Shown piece after piece: positions 37,501 through 47,000 of a stretch of 64,000 nucleotides of DNA. Position 1 is the first letter of the stretch; each line of letters opens with the position of its first letter. This stretch comes from Vibrio hangzhouensis (GTDB lineage: Bacteria; Pseudomonadota; Gammaproteobacteria; Enterobacterales; Vibrionaceae). Under the pieces are notes generated by a model. It saw only the letters and a list, made by a program, of their open reading frames with translations. It did not search any database and had not been told where the DNA came from. Both the position numbers and the translations under genes were made by a program. The DNA lies in contig NZ_FNVG01000007.1 of the NCBI RefSeq assembly GCF_900107935.1, positions 62,001 to 126,000 on the forward strand, written 5' to 3'.

Positions 37501-37966
37501 TGATGTGCTCCATAAACGCACGGTGATAACGTTTGTGAAGCAGGCGGTAGCGTTCACTGCCCACGTAACTGCTTGAGTCGGGAAGAATGGCGGTTTTAAC
37601 CTGATTGCCAGAGCCAAGAATGTAGCGCTCCTGAGCGTGTTGCCTCGCTTGTTCTATATCATCGCCGAGTCGCTGAAAGGCATTGACCAGACCATAGAAT
37701 CGGCCACCGCTGGCGTAGGCCAGTTCAGAACGCACAAATCCCATGACTTCCGATTCCTGCGCCTGAAAATAGTTGATCAACTGTTGCTTCTTGGTGTCTC
37801 GGATCGACACTAAGTGTGCGGTACTTTGATCACGCAAATCCTGACTATGAGCATTCAAAAAGAAAAGCGCTATTACCGTTAATGGCGTAATGCTGAGCAT
37901 CAAAAAAGCCATCATCAAGGTATTTTGCAGTCGCTTGAATTTTCGTTTTCGATACAACTTGAACAT
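34580..37966 (-). CDS. Hybrid sensor histidine kinase with PAS domain and unnamed C-terminal domain
   Basis: This 1128-residue inner-membrane protein has TM1 (about 16-38) and a large periplasmic Cache-like sensor (about 40-350). TM2 (about 354-372), HAMP, and a coiled coil lead to HisKA with His468 in SHELRTPL. HATPase (N box NLVGNAIKYTNEG, G boxes DTGQGIP and GAGLGLS) is followed by a receiver with phospho-acceptor Asp772 in LLDIMMPGMSG. A PAS domain (about 870-925) and a C-terminal region of about 150 residues with Trp-rich sequence (YWESVTGQ, GLWRVYLDR, PRWRTVL) end the protein. No HPt or classical DNA-binding motif is seen, so phosphotransfer probably needs an external HPt. The ligand and output are unknown. 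Confidence 0.9.
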   Translation of the reverse strand: MFKLYRKRKFKRLQNTLMMAFLMLSITPLTVIALFFLNAHSQDLRDQSTAHLVSIRDTKKQQLINYFQAQESEVMGFVRSELAYASGGRFYGLVNAFQRLGDDIEQARQHAQERYILGSGNQVKTAILPDSSSYVGSERYRLLHKRYHRAFMEHIKRSDFDDIILVDLAGNVTYSVYKHGYYGTNLENGTFSTQILGEAFAQLKSEVTQKREENEEYTPVIVSDFAIQDEQQYAWLGAPIIQQGYLHSYAMFRLPIKGITQLITDGKPEDIELLLVGSDHSPKILGLTAQSIEQSDKVISQALSGLTLVGSYKNALGEDYFAAFAPVQLSNTHWALVAETPEAIAFASVNQLETLFVFAMLTAIVLVVIASHYLSNFITSPLLKLTWAAERASGGDLEPSIISADRKDEIGRLALSFERMRRSIKEKIELIKSQNHELEQNLITIKKQNEELQLANKLKDEFLATTSHELRTPLHGMIGIAEAMISGANGPIAANHKYQLDIIVNSGQRLASLVDDLLDYHKMRYGNLDIERSALSLTSSTQLVLELSHHLLGDKKIRIINQVLEPLPYVSADPQRLEQVLYNLVGNAIKYTNEGKIVLSATAMEDHIRVQVVDTGQGIPAQQLEHIFEPLVQAGHDSSHYRQGAGLGLSISRQLIELMGGSLYVSSQPHVGTTFSFTLPLATQDEIEQMSHLAHRSHYHVAEPSELNLEEEEVLPENPDGPVLLVADDEPVNLRILESFLRLEGYQVVLAKDGLETLTLIEQQKPDLLLLDIMMPGMSGFEVCETIREQYDHAQLPIIMLTALNQSEDRVRGFELGANDYLAKPFSKPELAARIAAHLQASKAEQRRAENQSLKYEIKQRALVEASLLETQGRLIEQLDSAPEAIVCIRDDLKVQFANQSAARLFRRSVEQLKRSNVEELIGPKFIHLSQEHYCGDIDVFVDDVRQHINADVLTLPESSGLKSIYIFEQGQSLDATRVKNLEAAIDALSTYAIEGDKAKLQELKELGGEFTRLADKAADEEKSRPEMMRELLVETMTSSLDYWESVTGQTKFAFAEQSGLWRVYLDRSTLQTRTLDKYLRIETLPKTPRWRTVLSSIDYILDHCQRQGPERDHIIAVRDKLQKLLTQ

Positions 37967-38158
37967 GGTTATCGCTGAATTCTCGGTATGAAGAATGAAA
38001 GGGGCTGTTAACCTTGTTAATCTAAATACTTTTTTTTCTTAGGCAAGTAAGTTTGCGATAAAGCGTGTTGAGTAACACAAAAATAACGATTCTGAAGCAA
38101 AAGTGTGAAGAGTGGGGAAGTATTGAACTGGGTGTCGACTAAAAAGTGACGAATTATG

Positions 38159-38190
38159 AGCGACTTGAACTGAGTGCGATTCAAGTCGCT
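38159..38190 (-). terminator. Strong hairpin downstream of rsmC
   Basis: An 11-bp perfect inverted repeat AGCGACTTGAA / TTCAAGTCGCT with a 10-base loop lies just past the rsmC stop. The reverse strand lacks a T run after it (CATAATTC), so it is either a weak terminator or an mRNA-stabilising hairpin. Confidence 0.5.
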
Positions 38191-38205
38191 TTCGCAGAAG
38201 TTAAC

Positions 38206-39228
38206 TTATTTTGTTGCGTGATAAATCGCAAATTTACGATTTTTATCAAGGGTATGGCAGTGGCCAAATTGCTTTTCAATGATCGGCGGGTATTTCAGAA
38301 AGCTATTGGCAACAATGACCAGCTGACCGTCGCGAGACAGATGACGTGGCGCTTCGGACAACAGGGTTTCAGTGGCAGAGTAACTGGTATCCAGGCCGGC
38401 ATGAAAAGGCGGATTACTGATGATAAAGTCAAAGTTCTGATCAATGTCCGAATACACATCGGAGGCAAACACGTTACCGGTTAGTCCGTTTGCTAACAGG
38501 GTCTGCTTACTCGATTCAATGGCAAACGCATTAATATCGCACAGGTTGAGCTCTAGATTCTGATTGTTCAGCCCCATGAAGGCACCAATGATTCCGGCAC
38601 CACAGCCAAAATCGAGCACCTTACCTGATAGAGGGGGAAGATTGTTCAGTAGCAACTGACTGCCACCATCGAATTCACCATGACTGAACACCCCGGGCAG
38701 ACTTTTTACGATCAGTTTCAGTCCGTTCAGCTCGACGTCATAGGTTTTAAACCAGTTTTGTAGTGTAAATTGTTCAGGTGCGCTGTGGCATACGCCCCAG
38801 TAAAATGAACAGCGACGTGCAGAGTCATATTTGTTAATAGGGCCATAGCCAGAGAACATCTTCTCGATACTTTTGACGCCAGAGCGATTTTCGCCAACGA
38901 CGACAATTTCAGTCTCGTTACCAAGGCGGGCCAGCGCCATTTCCAATAGCATCTGTGCTTCGGCTTTGGCCTTTGGCCAATACATGAGGATCATGTTGGC
39001 ATCGATCGTTTCAGGCAGTTCTGCACCAAACAGCGTGGTGATCTTATCCGAACGGTTCAATTGTCGATAGCTGATGTAATTACTGGTGAACACCGTCACT
39101 TTGTCACAGTGTTTGCGTAGCTCTACCGGAAACTGATCTTCGATCTCGCCAATCACCAAAACGCGCTTCTCCGCGAAATATTCCAGTTGCCTTTCGGCGA
39201 TTTGGCTAGGGGCGATATAAGATGCCAT
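38206..39228 (-). CDS. rsmC: 16S rRNA (guanine(1207)-N2)-methyltransferase RsmC
   Basis: The protein has about 340 residues: an N-terminal inactive methyltransferase-like domain and a C-terminal catalytic domain with SAM motif [14 protein letters not shown] and the N6/N2-methylation motif ISNPPFHAG. It methylates G1207 of 16S rRNA in the 30S subunit. ATG39228 gives the conserved start [18 protein letters not shown]; an upstream in-frame start adding 15 residues is unlikely. A long hairpin follows the stop. Confidence 0.95.
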   Translation of the reverse strand: MASYIAPSQIAERQLEYFAEKRVLVIGEIEDQFPVELRKHCDKVTVFTSNYISYRQLNRSDKITTLFGAELPETIDANMILMYWPKAKAEAQMLLEMALARLGNETEIVVVGENRSGVKSIEKMFSGYGPINKYDSARRCSFYWGVCHSAPEQFTLQNWFKTYDVELNGLKLIVKSLPGVFSHGEFDGGSQLLLNNLPPLSGKVLDFGCGAGIIGAFMGLNNQNLELNLCDINAFAIESSKQTLLANGLTGNVFASDVYSDIDQNFDFIISNPPFHAGLDTSYSATETLLSEAPRHLSRDGQLVIVANSFLKYPPIIEKQFGHCHTLDKNRKFAIYHATK

Positions 39229-39297
39229 GACAAGTGATCTCTTGATAGTAATTAAGGGAGGCGATTCTCTCACAAAGCCCTCCCTGAAAAAAGCTCT

Positions 39298-40383
39298 CTA
39301 GCTATTATCCTGACCGTCTAAGAAGTCCTTAAACTCTTCCTCGTACATATTGAACAGCACCATAGTGATGGCAAAAATCAATGGACCGTAGATCAGACCA
39401 ATTAATCCAAACAGGTGAATCCCCCCCAGTAACGAGAAGAAGATCATCAGCGTATTCATACCGGCACTGCCCTGCATCAACAAAGGACGCAGTACGTTGT
39501 CAATGGAACCTACCACGGCGATACTCCAGATTGCCAGAAACAGTCCCCATCCCGTTTGACCAGTGATTAACAAGTAGGCCGTGGCCGGAATCCAGATCAA
39601 CGCGGTTCCAACCACAGGAATAAATGAAGCAAAGCCCATCATGGTGCCCCAGAATAGCCCTGGGAAACCCGCTAACCACATGCCAAATCCACCCGCAGCA
39701 CCTTGTGCGATCGCGGTGAGAAATGATCCCATGACGGCAGACTTTGAGACTTTTTCAATTTCCCCTAGCAAGCGATCTTCCTGGCTACGTGATAACGGCA
39801 GGATATGACGGATTGCTGCGATGATTTTGTCGTGATCGCGCAGTAAAAAGAACAAGACAAACAGCATGAGGAAGAAGTTCATCAGGAAGTTGGTCGCATC
39901 ACCGAGAATTTTGGCACTCATTGCGACCAGGTTTGATCCCAGAGAAGTAGCGAACTCGGCCGCTTTTTGCGCGATGTCCTGTGGATCGATGGCATCAAAA
40001 GGCAAGTAGTCGTTGATAAAAGCGAGGCCTGCTTTGACCCAGGGGTGGCCAATCACCTCTTGAATCCCGCCCCCGGTGACCCACTGATACATGTTCTGCG
40101 AGAACACAGAGCCTTGCTGAACGATGGCGCTGAAAACCAACAGCAGTGGCATGACAATAATAAACGTCAACACGATACAGGAGAGCAATGAAACGATGTT
40201 TTTGTGTTTCGGCAGCTTGTGTTCAATCCAGTCGTGAATAGGAAACATCAATAGCGATAGAATAAACGCCATCACAATGGAATTAATATACGGCTCGACC
40301 AGGAGATAGCAGGCAAACGCCGCGAATAGCAGAGCCGCAATTAACACCCAGTGACTCGCGCTAACGTTCATTTTATTTTTCAC
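39298..40383 (-). CDS. AI-2E family transporter (PerM/TqsA-like)
   Basis: This 361-residue inner-membrane protein has about eight hydrophobic segments. It shows the family features around GTALIWIPATAYLLITGQTGWGL (in part: ALIWIPATAYLLITG), FFSLLGGIHLFGLIGLIYGP near the C-terminus and an acidic tail. Members export diverse solutes; one E. coli member affects AI-2 signalling and others work as Na+/H+ antiporters, so the substrate is open. GTG40383 has AAGGAA upstream with good spacing, better than ATG40371. It is divergent from a small Cys-rich membrane protein gene. Confidence 0.88.
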   Translation of the reverse strand: MKNKMNVSASHWVLIAALLFAAFACYLLVEPYINSIVMAFILSLLMFPIHDWIEHKLPKHKNIVSLLSCIVLTFIIVMPLLLVFSAIVQQGSVFSQNMYQWVTGGGIQEVIGHPWVKAGLAFINDYLPFDAIDPQDIAQKAAEFATSLGSNLVAMSAKILGDATNFLMNFFLMLFVLFFLLRDHDKIIAAIRHILPLSRSQEDRLLGEIEKVSKSAVMGSFLTAIAQGAAGGFGMWLAGFPGLFWGTMMGFASFIPVVGTALIWIPATAYLLITGQTGWGLFLAIWSIAVVGSIDNVLRPLLMQGSAGMNTLMIFFSLLGGIHLFGLIGLIYGPLIFAITMVLFNMYEEEFKDFLDGQDNS

Positions 40384-40534
40384 TACGTTTCCTTATCCCC
40401 CTGATAGCAGGAGTTCAATTTTAGAAATCAGACAAATGCCTACAGACATAGGCAGTAGTGGTCATATAATGGACGCAAAATGTTGAGTTATCAATGTAAA
40501 ATACCGTTCATTGACCCGTATGAAGGAGGGGATT

Positions 40535-40657
40535 ATGGGCTGTTGTAACAACGATAAACCGTGTCATTCAGAGACGCGCTCCAAGCGTTCTGTTCCACGG
40601 TTTGCGCTGACCATCGGCGTGCTGTTATTGCTGGTGGTTATTAACTGGCAGGCATGA
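40535..40657 (+). CDS. Small Cys-rich single-pass membrane protein (40 aa)
   Basis: A 40-codon ORF starts at ATG40535 behind a near-ideal AAGGAGGGG (40523-40531) and stops at TGA 40655-40657. The N-terminus MGCCNNDKPCH has three cysteines within ten residues and a following His, which could bind a metal or be oxidised. A basic stretch (RSKRSVPR) precedes a hydrophobic helix of about 16 residues near the C-terminus. The charge pattern suggests an N-in, single-pass inner-membrane protein. A perfect terminator follows at once. It is not recognised as a named family; the function is unknown. Confidence 0.7.
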   Translation: MGCCNNDKPCHSETRSKRSVPRFALTIGVLLLLVVINWQA

Positions 40658-40658
40658 A

Positions 40659-40685
40659 AAAGGGCTGATTAATTCAGCCCTTTAT
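40659..40685. terminator. Bidirectional terminator between the small membrane protein and hemL
   Basis: A perfect 10-bp stem AAAGGGCTGA / TCAGCCCTTT with a TTAAT loop follows the stop of the 40-aa ORF directly and also serves convergent hemL. Confidence 0.85.
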
Positions 40686-40708
40686 ATCTAACTGTCACGG
40701 TAACGCGA

Positions 40709-42001
40709 TTACGCTTCCTGAGCCAGCATAGCGAAACAGCGGTCTGCAGCTTCCAGTGTGGCTTCGATTTCTTTTGAGCCATGAGCCAGAGAGGTAAAGC
40801 TCGCTTCAAACGCCGAAGGGGCAAGATACACGCCGTGATCCAGCATTAGGTGGAAGAAGCGTTTGAAGCGTTCAATATCGCACTTCGCCACGTCTTCGTA
40901 GCAGGTGATGGTCTCTTGCTCGGTAAAGAAGAAGCCGAACATACCACCAACCTGATTGACGACCAGAGGAATGCCGTGCTTGTCGGCCAACTCTTTGAAG
41001 CCGTCAGCCAGATGTTTGGTTTTGCTTGCCAGTCGTTTCTCGTTGCCTTCTTCAGATAGCAGAGTCAGACACGCGTAACCTGCAGCCATCGCAATAGGGT
41101 TACCAGAGAGGGTACCCGCTTGATAAACCGGGCCTGTCGGCGCGATGTGTTGCATGACGTCTTTGCGGCCACCAAAAGCACCTACCGGCATACCGCCACC
41201 GATCACTTTGCCCAGCGTGGTCAAGTCTGGTTTGATGTTGTAGTAAGCTTGTGCGCCACCTTGCGCCACGCGGAAACCGGTCATGACTTCATCAAAAATG
41301 AGCAGTGCTCCCTCATCGTCACAGATTTGACGCAGACCTTCGTGGAAACCTTCAACCGGTGGAATGCAGTTCATATTGCCAGCGACAGGCTCAACGATGA
41401 TACAGGCGATTTCACCTTTGTTGGCTTCAAACAAGGCTTTGACTGAGTCCAGATCGTTGAATCGAGCGGTAAGAGTATATTTGGCAAAGTCTGCAGGAAC
41501 ACCTGGAGAGCTTGGCTGACCCAGGGTCAGAGCGCCAGAACCTGCTTTGACTAACAGACTGTCGGCGTGGCCATGGTAGCAGCCTTCGAACTTGATGATT
41601 TTGTCACGGCCAGTGTAACCACGAGCCAGGCGAATGGCACTCATGGTCGCTTCGGTGCCGGAGCTCACCATACGCAGCTGCTCCATTGATGGCACCAGTT
41701 TGCGAACCAGTTCCGCCATATTGATTTCCATTTCGGTTGGTGCACCGAAACTCAGGCCTCGCTGTGCCGCGTCAATCACAGCATCGCGAATTACCGCATG
41801 GTTGTGACCAAGAATCATTGGCCCCCATGACCCAACGTAGTCGATGTACGCTTTACCATCAGCATCAAAAATCAAAGGACCATCGGCACGTTCGACGAAA
41901 ATCGGTGAACCGCCTACGCCATTGAAGGCACGAACCGGAGAGTTAACACCACCAGGGATGGTCTGTTGCGCTTTTTCATACAGCTCTGCTGATTTGGTCA
42001 T
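40709..42001 (-). CDS. hemL: Glutamate-1-semialdehyde 2,1-aminomutase
   Basis: The protein has about 430 residues. This PLP enzyme converts glutamate-1-semialdehyde to 5-aminolevulinate for heme. The PLP lysine lies in the [18 protein letters not shown] segment, and [16 protein letters not shown] is a second family motif. ATG42001 follows GAGGAA with proper spacing and gives the usual start [18 protein letters not shown]; upstream in-frame codons to 42049 are probably not translated. It is monocistronic by position and divergent from erpA, whose product supplies Fe-S clusters. Confidence 0.97.
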   Translation of the reverse strand: MTKSAELYEKAQQTIPGGVNSPVRAFNGVGGSPIFVERADGPLIFDADGKAYIDYVGSWGPMILGHNHAVIRDAVIDAAQRGLSFGAPTEMEINMAELVRKLVPSMEQLRMVSSGTEATMSAIRLARGYTGRDKIIKFEGCYHGHADSLLVKAGSGALTLGQPSSPGVPADFAKYTLTARFNDLDSVKALFEANKGEIACIIVEPVAGNMNCIPPVEGFHEGLRQICDDEGALLIFDEVMTGFRVAQGGAQAYYNIKPDLTTLGKVIGGGMPVGAFGGRKDVMQHIAPTGPVYQAGTLSGNPIAMAAGYACLTLLSEEGNEKRLASKTKHLADGFKELADKHGIPLVVNQVGGMFGFFFTEQETITCYEDVAKCDIERFKRFFHLMLDHGVYLAPSAFEASFTSLAHGSKEIEATLEAADRCFAMLAQEA

Positions 42002-42305
42002 GGAAAGTTCCTCTTTGCTTGTACGGACCAAGTGTGCTGCATTGTACATCTCCGCACAGAATCTAGAAGTGTTTTGAGCACATTTTCTTATATTGATACG
42101 ACTTTTGGGTACATCTTAATTAATTTGCTCTTGTCTAATACTTGAACGAAGCACTCAGGTATTAGATAATCTGGCGCAATAACTTTAGAAAACAATGTCA
42201 CGTCTGACAGAAAGTCGGGCTGTAGTCTGTCATCGCAGGGGATATCTGGTCATTTTTTATAATGAGCAGGGTGTTATTTGCGATTGAGTAGCAAGAGAGG
42301 TTCCC
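42002..42305. other. Divergent hemL-erpA intergenic region
   Basis: About 300 AT-rich bases holding the promoters of both genes. No clear operator, hairpin or small gene is visible. Paired sequences TGTCTAATACTTGA and AGGTATTAGATAA form a loose inverted repeat whose meaning is unclear. Confidence 0.35.
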
Positions 42306-42647
42306 GTGAGTGATGTAGCTATTCCATTAAACTTTTCCGAAGCAGCGGCAACGCGCGTACAAATGCTGATCGCCGAGGAAGAAAATCCAGAGCTAAAACT
42401 GCGAGTGTATATCACTGGTGGTGGTTGTAGCGGCTTCCAATACGGTTTTACTTTTGATGAAAGCGTAAACGAAGGTGACACTACCATTGAAAAATGTGGT
42501 GTGACGTTGGTGGTTGACCCGATGAGTTTACAATATCTGGTTGGCGGCACGGTCGATTATACTGAAGGCCTTGAAGGATCGCGTTTTTTCGTGGACAACC
42601 CAAATGCCACAACGACATGCGGTTGTGGGGCGTCATTCAGCGTCTAA
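42306..42647 (+). CDS. erpA: Iron-sulfur cluster insertion protein ErpA
   Basis: This 113-residue A-type carrier delivers Fe-S clusters to apoproteins, including IspG/IspH of the isoprenoid pathway. The three cluster cysteines are in [11 protein letters not shown] and [11 protein letters not shown]. It starts at GTG42306 after AAGAGAGG. The length is typical. It is followed by a strong terminator and lies opposite hemL. Confidence 0.97.
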   Translation: MSDVAIPLNFSEAAATRVQMLIAEEENPELKLRVYITGGGCSGFQYGFTFDESVNEGDTTIEKCGVTLVVDPMSLQYLVGGTVDYTEGLEGSRFFVDNPNATTTCGCGASFSV

Positions 42648-42659
42648 GTCAAAATGCTT

Positions 42660-42690
42660 AAAAAGGCGAACCATATGTTCGCCTTTTTTG
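42660..42690 (+). terminator. Terminator after erpA
   Basis: A perfect 11-bp stem AAAAGGCGAAC / GTTCGCCTTTT with a CATAT loop is followed by TTG. Confidence 0.88.
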
Positions 42691-42906
42691 ATCCCGACGT
42701 TCGGCATGGCCACACTATTAGCGACAATCATATGATTTAGGAGAGAAGTTTAGTTGTCTATTTATCCAGACTAAGTAAAGTAGTCTTAGACCGACATTAA
42801 ACAGAAGGAAGTCGTTTAACGTCTGATTGCTAATCACTTTTTAGAACCAATTACCGGTATGCTTCGTAGTAGGGTTAGCAAAAAATACAATTATAAGGAA
42901 ATGATT

Positions 42907-44022
42907 ATGCCAACCACTTCATCTGGCAGCTTTTTATCAAGACGTCCCTGGCTAATTTCGCTTTTCTGCGTTGTCGCACTTTCCGTTTGGCTCGGATTGG
43001 GCGTACTGAAAGCGGAAGAGGACTCATCTCAATCCTCCAGTTCTGAAACCGTGCCGCTTGCCCGAGTGGTGTACCAAACGTTCGATGCAGAGCAGATCGA
43101 AAAGAAAATCGATCTCTATGGTCGCACAGCACCTGATAGAACCGCTAAACTTGGCGCTGAAATTGCGGGTAAGATTATCCAGCTGGATGTGCGCAAAGGC
43201 GATGCGGTAAAGGCAGGGCAAGCGATAGCTCAGATTGATAAAGGGGATCTTCAGATCCAGTTGGAGCGGGCACAAGCCATGTATAACGTGCGCTTGCAAG
43301 AGTTTAATGCTTCTAAATCCCTTAAGAGCAGGGGCTTGCAGGGCGAAGTGGCCTATTCCACAGCCGCAGCAAATCTGACCGAAGCCAAAGCAATGGTGAG
43401 TGCCGCGAAACTGGCGCTGCGTAATACGACCGTCAAAGCTCCGTTTGCGGGCATTGTGGATCACCTGTTTATTGAATTGGGGGACTTTGTGGGGGTCGGC
43501 GATCCGGTAGCGACGCTGATTGACCTCGATACCTTGGTAATAGAAGCCGATGTTAGCGAGCGCCACATACAGCAGCTGAAACTGAATCAGCCATCCAGGA
43601 TTCGCTTTATCAGTGGCGATACAGTGGATGGCACTTTACGCTATATTTCCCGGGTATCTTCCGTCGCCACCAACACCTTTCCTATCGAGATTGAAGTCCC
43701 TAACCCGAATCAGCGCATACCCGCCGGTGTCAGTGCCGAGGTAGAGTTGGCACTGGATGAGCAACTGGCCATCAAGATCACTCCGGCCATGCTGGCGCTG
43801 GATGAAAGTGGCAATCTGGGCGTCAAAGTGCTCAATGAGAATCGCGTCGATTTTATTCCAATTCAACTGGTCAAAGCTGAGCAGGACGGAGTGTGGCTTA
43901 CTGGCCTTGGAGAGCGAGTCGATATCATCGTGCTGGGTCAAGGTTTTGTGCGCGATGGTGACCAAGTTGAGGCAATCAGTGTTGATCAAGCGAATAAAAT
44001 CGCTGAACAACAAAGCCAATAA
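42907..44022 (+). CDS. RND efflux periplasmic adaptor (membrane fusion protein)
   Basis: The protein has about 371 residues with an N-terminal membrane anchor (WLISLFCVVALSVWLGLGVL). A split biotinyl-lipoyl domain (LGAEIAGKIIQLDVRKGDAV and TVKAPFAGIVDHLFIELGDFV) surrounds a helical hairpin, and a beta-barrel domain follows. It should connect the downstream RND pump to an outer-membrane channel. ATG42907 is seven bases from AAGGA; the longer in-frame start at 42859 lacks support. The RND gene begins nine bases after its stop, so the two form an operon. No outer-membrane factor or regulator gene is adjacent, so a TolC-type channel from elsewhere is likely. Confidence 0.9.
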   Translation: MPTTSSGSFLSRRPWLISLFCVVALSVWLGLGVLKAEEDSSQSSSSETVPLARVVYQTFDAEQIEKKIDLYGRTAPDRTAKLGAEIAGKIIQLDVRKGDAVKAGQAIAQIDKGDLQIQLERAQAMYNVRLQEFNASKSLKSRGLQGEVAYSTAAANLTEAKAMVSAAKLALRNTTVKAPFAGIVDHLFIELGDFVGVGDPVATLIDLDTLVIEADVSERHIQQLKLNQPSRIRFISGDTVDGTLRYISRVSSVATNTFPIEIEVPNPNQRIPAGVSAEVELALDEQLAIKITPAMLALDESGNLGVKVLNENRVDFIPIQLVKAEQDGVWLTGLGERVDIIVLGQGFVRDGDQVEAISVDQANKIAEQQSQ

Positions 44023-44031
44023 GGAGGCCGC

Positions 44032-47000
44032 ATGTTTGCATTAATTGATGCCGCGCTGTCTCGCGCTCGCACCATGTTGAGCTTGCTGGTGTTTATTCTG
44101 CTTGCTGGGGTTGTTACCTACAACACCATACCGAAAGAATCGAGCCCTGACATTACCATTCCCATTATTTATGTTTCGGTAGGGCATCAGGGTATTTCTC
44201 CCGGTGACAGTGAACGCTTGCTGGTGCGCCCTTTAGAAAAGGAATTGCGCTCCATTGAGGGTGTAAAAGAAATGACCGCAACGGCGTCAGAGGGACACGG
44301 TTCGGTGACACTCGAGTTCAATGTTGGCGTAGATTTGACTAAAGCGATGGCCGATGTTCGTGACGCAGTGGACTTGGCCAAGCCTAAATTACCCCAAGAC
44401 AGCGATGAGCCTACAGTCAATGAAGTCACCTTTGCTTCGCAACAGCCGGTATTGTCAGTAGTACTCTACGGTACGGTCCCAGAGCGCACTATTGTGCAAC
44501 TGGCAAGACAGCTGCGCGACAAACTGGAGAGTTTTCGTCAGGTGCTGGAAGTGGATATTGCTGGTGATCGAGAAGACATTGTAGAGATCGTCGTCGATCC
44601 CCTGCTTATGGAAAGTTACGGTCTGGATCAGGGCGATATCTATAACCTGATCGCACTGAATAACCGAGTCGTTGCCGCAGGGTTTGTCGATACTGGTTAT
44701 GGCCGCTTCTCTGTGAAAGTACCTTCAGTTTTTAACAGCTTAAAGGATGTGCTGGAACTGCCGGTGAAGGTGGATGGTAAACAAGTGATTACGTTTGGCG
44801 ATGTAGCAACAGTCAGGCGGGCATTTCGGGACCCCAACAGTTTTGCGCGTCTGGACGGACGTTCCGCTGTGGTACTCGATGTGAAAAAGCGGGCCGGTGA
44901 AAACATCATCGAGACCGTGGCTCTGGTTAAAGAAGTGATTCGTCAGGCGCAGTTGCGTGAAGAGTGGCCAAACAACCTGCAGATAAAGTTCACTAAGGAT
45001 GAATCAAAAGACGTCAAGATGATGCTTAATGACCTGCAGAATAACATCTTGTCGGCCATTATTCTGGTGGTGATTGTCATCATTGCAATTCTGGGTGTTC
45101 GTACTGCATTGTTGGTGGGAATTTCCATCCCAGGCTCTTTCCTGACCGGGCTTTTGGTGCTGTCGGTATTTGGTTTAACAGTGAATATTGTGGTGCTGTT
45201 TTCATTCATCATGGCCGTCGGTATGTTGGTGGATGGGGCTATTGTTGTGACCGAGTTTGCTGATCGCAGAATGCAGGAGGGCACGCCAAGAAAAGAAGCG
45301 TATCGGGACGCCGCTAAACGTATGGCGTGGCCTATCACCGCGTCAACGGCGACGACATTAGCGGCATTTGCACCGCTGTTGTTCTGGCCTGATATTACCG
45401 GTGAGTTTATGAAATTCTTGCCGCTGACTTTGATCGCGACTCTGTCGGCTTCTCTGATGATGGCGCTGCTCTTTGTGCCGGTACTAGGCGGGCTTATTGG
45501 TAAACCACAGTACTTTTCGCAAAACCAGCAGCAAAAGATGGTGGCACTACACAATGGTGAGTTTGATAAAGCGACGGGCATTACCAAGCTTTATTACTAC
45601 ACCTTAGATATTGCCTTAGGCCATCCATTGAAAATACTGCTGCTGGCTATTTTGTTGGCGTTTGGCGTCGGTTTTGCCTACAACAAGGCGGGACTTGGTG
45701 CCGAGTTTTTCCCTGAAGTGGATCCTCCGTTCTTTAATGTCAAAGTACGATCACATGGTGACTTGTCGATCAATGAAAAAGACGAAGTGATGCGTGTCGT
45801 AGAAAGGGTAATGTTGGGCCACGATGAATTTGAAAGCGTCTATACCAAAACGGGTGGCAAAGACGAGATTGGGATCATTCAGGTCACCCCTGTAGACTGG
45901 CAGGATCGTCGCCGGGTTAACGTCATCATCGAAGAACTCAAGCAAGTCACCGACCAATTTGCTGGTGTGGAGATCGAGTACAAATTCCCAGATGCAGGTC
46001 CACCGGTCGAAAATGATTTGGTTATCGAGTTATCGGCTCGTTTCCCCGAACGTCTGGATGAAGCAGCGAAAATGGTGCGTCGCTGGGCCGACGGTAACGA
46101 CAAACTCACCAATATCAGTGACACCTCGAACAAACCGGGCATCGACTGGCAAATTGACATCAGCAGAGACGATGCCGCTCGCTTTGGTGCTGATGCAACG
46201 CTGGTCGGTAATACGGTACAGTTTGTGACCAACGGACTGAAGATTGGCGACTACCTACCTGATGATTCGACAGAGGAAGTCGATATTCTGGTGCGCTTTC
46301 CGACGGAACACAGGGATATAGGCCGCTTTGATGAACTGCGTATCAAGACGCCGGCGGGACTGGTTCCGATCACCAATTTCGCCCGGATCACGCCAGAGCA
46401 GAAGCAAGACGCCATTAACCGTCTGGATGGTATCCGGGTGATCAGCGTGAAAGCGGACATGGCGGAAGGTTTCAATCTGGCGGTTGAGTTACCGGGGTTT
46501 CAGCAGCAACTCAATGAGATAGCACTGCCGAACGGCATAGAGTTCAGAATCCGTGGCCAGAATGAAGAGCAGAAGAATTCTTCTGAATTTTTACAAAGCG
46601 CCTTTATGGTCGCTCTTGCGGTAATGGCCCTGATATTAATCACTCAGTTCAACAGTTTTTATCAGGCGTTTCTGATACTTAGTGCGGTGATATTTTCGAC
46701 GGTAGGGGTATTTGCCGGTCTGCTTATTTTTCAACGACCGTTTGGCATCATCATGTCAGGCATTGGGGTAATAGCGTTGGCTGGGATTGTGGTGAACAAC
46801 AATATTGTACTGATTGATACTTACAATCAGCTCATCAAGCGGGGACTTGAGAAACGTGATGCCATTTTGAGAACCGGTGTGCAGCGTTTGCGGCCTGTAT
46901 TGTTGACGACAGTCACCACTATTCTGGGCTTGATGCCTATGGTACTGGAGATGAATATCGATCTGATTAATCAGAAAATCGAATTTGGCGCACCGAGCAC

